From Larix kaempferi (taxonomy: Eukaryota > Streptophyta > Pinopsida > Pinales > Pinaceae): a stretch of DNA of 64,000 bases. The notes beneath the pieces are model-generated. The model ran no database searches, had not been told where the DNA came from, and worked only from the letters and a program-made list of their open reading frames with translations. The DNA is taken from the NCBI GenBank assembly GCA_027924585.1, contig BSBM01000812.1, forward strand, positions 1-64,000, read 5' to 3'. The position numbers and the translations under genes are program-made. Below, piece after piece: positions 56,494-64,000 of this stretch (positions are counted from its first letter, which is position 1; each line of letters starts with the position of its first letter).

Positions 56494-56502
56494 AAAAAAA
56501 AA

Positions 56503-56519
56503 AGATCACCCACTAAGCC
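56503..56519. repeat. LINE2 target-site duplication, right copy
   Basis: AGATCACCCACTAAGCC after a run of A; the first A is shared ambiguously with the tail. Confidence 0.92.
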
Positions 56520-59500
56520 TTGGAAATATTTTAAGAATTTTATGGAACCAACAATTTTGTGTGAATCCTCTTATTACAAAATAAAGTGACATAAATCCTT
56601 ATAATTTCCATTGGCCATGAGGTTGATGATCATATGTAATTAGAGGATTATATTAAGGCAATGGAATCTAGGGTTTTCTCCCGAACCTAAAATAAAGGAT
56701 TCCTTGAAACTAAAAGGCTCTCTTCATTTAATAAGCATATATCCTTCATTACACACATGGCTATTTAGTCACGTGAATTGATTCTATAGAGGATACAAAG
56801 CACATAATTCACCTTAACCCTAGGTTCTTCGAACACAATGTTTTATTCATGATTTTTTGGTTCACTCTTTTGAGACGTCCATGGATTCACTTTCTTAACT
56901 CGATTATTGTTTAGTATTTCCAATTTTATACTTATATATTTGGGCATTGATTCCCTATAATCCAATGGAAATGTTATGGTGAAGTTTTACTTTTATTCTT
57001 AAAAACCAATAAAATACATATAACAACATACACAAATTTGTGAATTGAATAAAATTTGACCAAGGTCTCCCTAGAATTGAAGGTGGTTGATACTACATGA
57101 AAGAAAAAGTTATAAAATCCTAGATACACCTAGAGTTTTACTTGCAAGTCATACTTTGCTTATGAGAACCTGACAATATCTTAACTAAATGGTAATGATT
57201 ATCCCTATAAATCTCTCGATGTGAGAGTGTAATGCTCCATAATTTTACCTCGAGTTTGAGTTTTATATAATGATATGTAATGATTTGTATAAGTAAATAA
57301 TTTAATTTGATGTTAGTCTATTTATTAAAAAATGACATAATATAATATGGAACTTATGATGTATGTATTCTTACGAGAACAATATTTGACTGGTGAATGG
57401 TTAGATGCTCAGGTTTTATTAATTTTACCTAATTGATATCAATGACATCACTTTGATTTAATTATATGAAAAAGTATACATTTCATGATTGTTATGAGCA
57501 CAAGGAGATACAATTTAAAAATAGGGGAAGGAAATGCAGTCACAAAAAATTTTAGAGGCGAAATATAGTGTAATTTACCCAATTACAAATTTAGTCACAT
57601 TAACTCCAACTTTCCAATAAAGAGTAAATTGATCCCCAAATTTATCCAAATGATGGCTTTATTATATTTACGGGAATATGAATAATTTGGTGCAACCCAC
57701 AATGTATACTGTCAAACCACTGTAAGATGGCCAATAAGGTCTGATATATCACTACTGTAATATTGCAGATCCAAAATCAGCGCCATCAACCCCAATGCAA
57801 CCCCAAAGAATCACTAGATTCAAAACTAGGAGCACTAGTTCAAATCTGACCACATAGAACACTGGGTTTCCAACTCTTCCCAGACAACCAACTCACTAAA
57901 ATTTGATCCAAATAACTTATGAGGGATAAAAACACATCTAATCTAACCATTAACATACATCAGAGAAATTTATGGAATCCTTGAACACTTTACACAAACA
58001 TTTATAACTGAGGGTGCATTAGCATAATTATACAGATTGATCCACTAGTAAAATGATAATATCTTGGGAATATGGAAACCTTTTTGAGTGAAATAAAAAG
58101 TGTTCCTTACTACAAAAAATGCTCCCAACACAATGGAATAGGTTTTAGAACCCAAAAAAATCAGAAATGGTCGAACCAGAGGATGAATTTCGACCCACTT
58201 AACACTGGTACAAGATTAAGAACACCCCCAACTATAGAACTTCCAAACCAAACCCAAATTCTCCAAAACACATCTGAATCGAGCCAAAATGGATTAACAA
58301 CAAACACCAAGGACTCTTATGAAGGTTTCATACCAGAACATGAAGTTTACACAACCATATTAAAACATATCTACTCATAGATAAACATTTACTCATAGAT
58401 TTACCCATGCTTGAATATTGAATAATATATGGAGAACAACATTGATATTTTTAATACAAGTGGGGGATTATCAGAGAGTACATCAATGGGTGCTACAAAA
58501 AAATGAAATATAGAGAAATATCTGCTACAAAGAGAGTAGAGATGGATGCTATAGAACCATATAGAAAAGAGGGAGATTTATTGCTCCAAATTAGTGATTT
58601 CCTTCCACTGTTGCATCCTCCACAAGAAATATTTCGACCCCAACTAAGAGATATTCCTCCTACAGTATGCCCTCCCAAAAAATGGATTTATTGAAGCATG
58701 AGTCGAGCACTTGCATCAACAAGGAGGAATTGATTTGATCCAGAGGTGTATAATTACCCCAAGTCATTGAAATGATCAATCATCACGGATCTTATGGCTA
58801 TGTTACCTGAGATTATTCCTAATTAAATAACTAACTAGTAAAAACAAAATCTATAAAAAAAAGTATTTTAAAAAAATGTACAAAAGGAAAAACCAAGTCT
58901 CATATAATTACAAATATACAATTTAATAGAGGATCCACAAGTAATTTTAATTTTTTTATGCAGAATATTCTTTCAAAGAAATATAACATCACAACTATAA
59001 CAAACAAGCTAAAATTTAAAATAATATTAAAGCTCCTAAATATGTGATTCAATCTAGTTACACACAAATACATGCTTCATGTGTACTTAAAATAAAATAT
59101 CAGATTCACTATCATTGCATCAGATCTTTATAGTGTGTAATTCCTAACCAAACTGATCTTAATCATGACCATTATTTAAATTTACACCTGAGAAATCAAC
59201 TATAATCTAAATACTACTTTATAATCTTGATCAAGACATAAATTAAAAAGAGCCATAATCAATCAATTCCAATATACACAAGTAATACTCTGCCATTGTT
59301 CACATGCATAAATTCTAACATATGGATAATAACAAAACCAAAGCAATTATTGATCAATATCAAGTAATCAATTTAGAATAACTACTTATAACTAGATCGA
59401 TTGATCTACTTTTTGCTAGTCAGGAAATACACCACAGATGAACATTTGATCAATATGTAATCAGGACGAACTCGTTCACCAATTTAGCATAACCACACAT

Positions 59501-60429
59501 TCGAATGTTTAATAGATCATCATACGGAATATCGAAACATAATCCAGGCCGATGAAAAAATAAATAAAGGCATGCATGACTAACCGTAATCATGAAAATG
59601 GCTAATTAGATAATAACTATTGACCATCGATAGTTATCGGATAATCAAATATTTGTATAGTCCAAGCAATGATTCTACATAAAAGCAAGACCCTTTACAA
59701 TAAACCCAAGAAACATAATGACAATAATAATGAAATCAAAGTACGGATAAACTATAGAAAAGGTTCACATATATATTACGCACAATGATTTATACGAAAA
59801 AAGTGTCATTAAGTTTGAAAGTAAAGATACACCATTTTCCAGCCAAGAGAACCCCCTTTCAAAGTTCGGGATCCTTCTTTTATAATTAAGGTTTTCCTTA
59901 TGACACTAAACAATGACCCACAAACTTCCAATATTGGGATTATTAAAAACAGTCTTATCCCAAGTTTATCTCAAATTGATTAAAAAATTATTCTAAATTT
60001 AACAACATATGATGTCCAAAAGATAGACCCAAAAACACATCATGATCTTACAGGATTTAAATCCAACAGAGCATCCAAGATATTAAAGCATTCTTTGCCA
60101 ACTAGAGATATTAAATTCGAAGAAACTGCCACGTTGTCCCCATAATTTCGAATCCTAAGACAAACAAGGATCAAATTATTAAAAGAACGGATAATTAAAA
60201 GCATTAGGATGAAGTGGATGAAGAATCTGTGATTCTACAACTACTTCAAATGAAATAAATATACAAGAACTAACAACCAGATTAAATAAGGAAAATAAAT
60301 TGACTTACCGCTAGTAAAAAACCAATAATTGCAAAACCACATATACATGAAAAATAAAAATGCACATACTTGAATTACTTTGATATGAAAAATTCATAAG
60401 AGCTAGGATTAACAAAAATATTAACACTA
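56520..60429. other. AT-rich stretch, no gene recognised
   Basis: Right flank of LINE2, presumably continuing the old copia C neighbourhood, though no copia motif is seen. TGTAATGCTCCATAATTTTACC at 57228 resembles an LTR start. A 102-codon open frame at 58072-58380 matches nothing I know. Confidence 0.5.
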
Positions 60430-62692
60430 GAAGTGTGAATGATCGTGCCAACAGTGGAATCTTTTAATTTCTTTCTCATTTCACTAATTTCTTCTTGGTG
60501 TTGTTCATTTAGTAACCTTTCTGATTCTTAAGTTGATTTATCTCTTCCTAAAGGTATTGAATGTGGTCTGACATAGAGTAGATCTTGGATTGATAATGAA
60601 CCATTAAATTCTGACAAACTGGATTACACCCGTGTCCCATGTTCTTATTGTTACCACCTAAGCCTGAATGAGTTTTCTCAACAGAGTAGTTGTTTTTTGT
60701 TTTAAAATTTTTCAACATTGTATCAATACCGGGAAATTTTGGGTTTGAACTCAAGAATGGAGAAAGATTGCTAAATCGTATTGAGAAAATTGTTCTTGTT
60801 GTTGAATACTCTGTTTATTTATTTCATTGAGCTTAGACTCTTCCTCATCTTGAAAATCAATCACTGGAATAGGATCCTTTTTCACCTCTAGTTAATTAAT
60901 TTTTGCATTCCTTGTCCTAGTGAAATGGGGGAAAAATCTTGCCTGACGCTTAGCAGCGAATTTATCACCTGCTTTACGAGTTGACTTTTGAGATTGAGAT
61001 TTTGGTTCATGTAAGAGGTTCTGTCGGTTTAGTGATTGCACCACACTGCACTTATCACTATCAACTACCTTCTGAGGATTCTGAGACTATAACTGTATTT
61101 TGCATGTTCTTCTGTTTCTCACAATCAATAAATTTAGTATCAATGCCAGGAGAATTCCAATTGGGAGTCTCAAGTATTCCTTTGTCAAGAATTTACTGCA
61201 AACCGTTCAATGCATTTAGTAATAGGACTACTCCTAGTTTTCCTAAGACATCATGAACAATGTCATCCAAATATTCCTCTAGGTGATGAAAACAAACGTT
61301 AGGAGAAATAATGTTCTCACTACTTACCACATTACTTCGCAGAGGAGAAATCAATTCTGATTCGACTCGGATGGTGTCAATATTGACTTGGTCTTTGTCA
61401 TTAACAACAGAGTGCGAAATCCCCTGTGTCTGACTAGAAATTAGGGTTTTTGGAAGAGTCGTCTCATTTGGGATAGAAGTATCTTTCCTAGCAACTAAAT
61501 CAAAAGAGGAAATAATGGAACCAGACTGAGTAAACTCAACGTCTCCATTAATTTGGGAATTTGACATTGTATTGTTCAAATCCTATTGCTGAGGAATTGA
61601 TTGTTTTAATACAACATGATCATCATCCAATTTATCAATTATATCCAGATTTTGATCAGGCTTAATATTCACATCTTCCTTCAAACCCCCCATGACTATG
61701 TTTTTTGGTTGTGGTAACGAAAATGATTGAAGAACAATATTGGAAACAATTGGTTCAAGGATACCAAGCGTTGTGCTAGGAAAATCATCGAAATTATTCC
61801 TTAAACAAAAGGCATGCCAAGAATCATCAAGCTGGATGAATCGAAATTATTGAAGAATTCGAATGAGGCCATAATGATATAGAACCCTATCTGACCCTTT
61901 GTAAGTACTTTGATAACTTATTGACATGGACGCTAGGATTTTGAGAAGAAAATAGGGCATATTAAGTTGAAAACCAAGAAAAGCAATGAAAATTATGATA
62001 TGGTACCTAAGTACTATGCAATACCTCCCCTCATAAGTGATAAATTGACAAATGGGAGTCAACAGGCTGCGCCAATGAAGCTTGAAAAAAGTAAGCGACA
62101 TACCTTTAGCATATTACCGTGGGTCGATGGGCTTCTCCAAAAGTTTCTTCCATGGCACTTTGTTCAGGAGTTTGTGTTTATTCCATTTCTCACCGGTAGA
62201 CTGCAACCTCGTATCTTGGGACAAAAAATATTCACTCAAAGACAGTTCAATGTCTCCCACGACTGATTTGGTCCCATCAACGGATTGAGTGAAAGCTTCA
62301 GTAGCAATCACACTATGGTTGTGAAACTTGGAAATAAATTCCCACCCTCCCAGTGCAGAAAAAATTATATGCATCGGTTCATTGAGTTCGACTGACTTAG
62401 ATTTTATAGGTTGAACCCTCTTAATTAAACCCATAATGCATGGAAAATGTGACCTCGACAAACACAGCCCTGAAATACGATGTGTGAGGCAAAGGAATTC
62501 AACCCTTAAAATGCAAAAGACATATACAAGATCAAATTCCTGGGAAAAGATTAAACCATCATGTGAGGCAAAGATGCACATTGCAAAAATTGAAACCAAG
62601 TTTTGAAGAAAAATAACCCTAACCCTCAACATCTCAAAAAATGTGAAATGGTCTGAGCTCGTACACCAGACAATGCATACCTCTCTGTACAA
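60430..62692 (-). pseudogene. Decayed minus-strand coding region, unidentified
   Basis: Read leftwards, one frame from 62692 to about 61040 carries only about eight stops in 550 codons of AT-rich DNA, far fewer than chance. Notable pieces: FSALGGWEFISKFHNHSV (about 62370), DIIDKLDDDHVVLKQS (about 61620), a Ser/Ile/Asn-rich stretch, then HHLEEYLDDIVHDVLGK (about 61270). After a frame change near 61015 a basic segment (STRKAGDKFAAKRQARF) and a coiled-coil-like end follow to about 60430. No zinc knuckle, protease or RT motif; I cannot name the family. Possibly a gag- or ORF1-like protein of another retroelement, or a degraded host gene. Confidence 0.4.
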
Positions 62693-64000
62693 ATGTCAGA
62701 GAGTAATGATGGAAAATCCAACTTAGTTAGATCGTGGCCTCCGAATGAGCTAGATTGAAGACACCACTATGATTCAGGCCTTGAAGGATCAAAAGGTAGA
62801 TGATTATAATGAATGATCAAGCTAGTGGAGAAGAAAAACATGACACATCCAATGAAATTTGGATAAACCAAGAGACACACATGTACCGTGATTAACCTTT
62901 TAATGATGGTTTATTAGATGTCACAAAGTTTCATCTTTAACATTTACGCTCCTTGTTCAAGAATGATAAGATGAATCCAAATAATACAACTCGAGAATGT
63001 AACACATCAACCACAAATTATGATCTGCATTTTCTATTAGATGAAATGATGAACCACCAAATGCCATCGTACTTGGATTGATAATAAAATGATGCAAGCT
63101 AGGAACTGATTATTTAATGCATAAAGTGTATGGCACTTAGGAAAAAGGGAACCAAAGAATGGCTAACTAATTAAAAAGGAAGAACAAATCCATTCTTATG
63201 GAAGTTGAAAATGATGTGAATATCCGTTATCAATAGTCCACACACATTGTTGTGCATAAAGTGATAAACATTCCTATTGCTAATAATACATAAGGATGAC
63301 ACTAAGCCTGGTTTGAATATTAACGAGATGATATAAAGTGTATTGACAAATAATCTGAATCATTATTAATAAATACACTCCATCCAAGGTCATTAAAGAG
63401 CAACAACACATGGAAAGCGTAGGTTTTCATAAGGTCATTAGAACCATAATTGCTAAAGTAAATAAAATTTCCACATATTTACATGGATTTAAATCATGGT
63501 CATAAAGCAAAATATCCTTCAGATTAATCTTGGGAATTTTAATATAGTTCGCATTTAAGAAATGTATAAATGATAAAGACCAACAAGCTACCTTACTTGC
63601 TTGTAAATGATATGTTACATTGAATTCCATGCTTTACCGTACCGATATTATTCTGGTCTAAATATCATTGAACTATATTCACCAGAATCGGTAATGTGAG
63701 ATGCTATCGAGCAATCAAATTCCATGACAATTGAATCTTGTGTTGATAATGAAATGAAGACAAAAATAGGCAAACTCATGAATTCAAATAAAAGTAAGAA
63801 AATAAAATGAGAACCAAAACTAAGCATGCACTTAAAATTAATGTGTTGGAAAACTAATAATAAATGTATTAAGGACTTCTTTAAAATATAGATAAAAATG
63901 GGGGGTACCCATTCATTTGATAAATGAAAGGGTGGTAGTTGGCAGGTGCCAACAAATGGCGATCTGTAGGGAGAACCAACAATCTCTGATTGAAGTACAT
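62693..64000. other. AT-rich stretch to window end, nothing recognised
   Basis: No frame above 70 codons with a motif. Confidence 0.5.

Larger units (their letters stand above)
32294..56502 (+). mobile_element. L1-type LINE (LINE2), split by copia A
   Basis: Plus-strand non-LTR element: ORF1, ORF2, a long 3' part, and poly-A at 56494-56503. The 17-bp target duplication AGATCACCCACTAAGCC lies at 32277-32293 and 56503-56519, exact despite 24 kb between. Copia A occupies 37929-54956. Both ends are therefore defined and the LINE looks full length. Same overall design as LINE1, with TAATG between its ORFs. Confidence 0.92.

Noticed and set aside
57228-57470. TGTAATGCTCC.. as the start of another LTR.
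   Set aside because: No partner, TATA box, primer site or CA end that I could pair with it.

Overview
The window is plant nuclear DNA made almost wholly of nested, decayed retrotransposons. Evidence: Ty3/gypsy, Ty1/copia and L1-type LINE proteins with plant-specific features (C-terminal RNase H on the LINEs, initiator-Met primer sites, TG..CA LTRs, a plant-mobile-domain-like antisense gene). I found no intact host gene, rRNA, tRNA or CRISPR array. Element density and decay suggest a large-genome vascular plant; I cannot tell gymnosperm from angiosperm.

1-7.7 kb: 3' part of a Ty3/gypsy element (RNase H tail, integrase, then a second RNase H), followed by a long 3' region with hairpin minisatellites, an antisense spliced gene (TATA, 34-bp dyad array, exon-intron-exon) and several tandem duplications, ending in a probable LTR. 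7.7-9.35 kb: AT-rich, no gene.

9.36-28.7 kb: an L1-type LINE on the minus strand (ORF1 28584-27272, ORF2 27272-9502), split by a complete Ty3/gypsy element at 12458-25974 with paired 1.56-kb LTRs and a CCTAC target duplication. That element carries gag with five zinc knuckles, protease, a second capsid-like region, RT, RNase H, an integrase lacking its core, and a separate 3' ORF behind its own promoter-like segment. Its LTRs are a mosaic of diverged and nearly identical tracts.

30.2-56.5 kb: a worn Ty1/copia (copia C, 30.2-32.3 kb) was hit by a plus-strand LINE (32294-56502, 17-bp target duplication, poly-A). The LINE was split by a SIRE-like Ty1/copia (copia A, 37929-54956), whose 3' LTR was broken by a 9.4-kb insert containing a minus-strand Ty1/copia (copia B, 45.3-50.2 kb) and 4.5 kb of unidentified sequence. 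Copia A LTRs hold a 15-bp array rich in TGACTCA; the copia B 3' region holds a row of palindromes with a near-constant loop and varying stems.

56.5-64 kb: AT-rich; only one decayed unidentified minus-strand coding region (about 62.7-60.4 kb).
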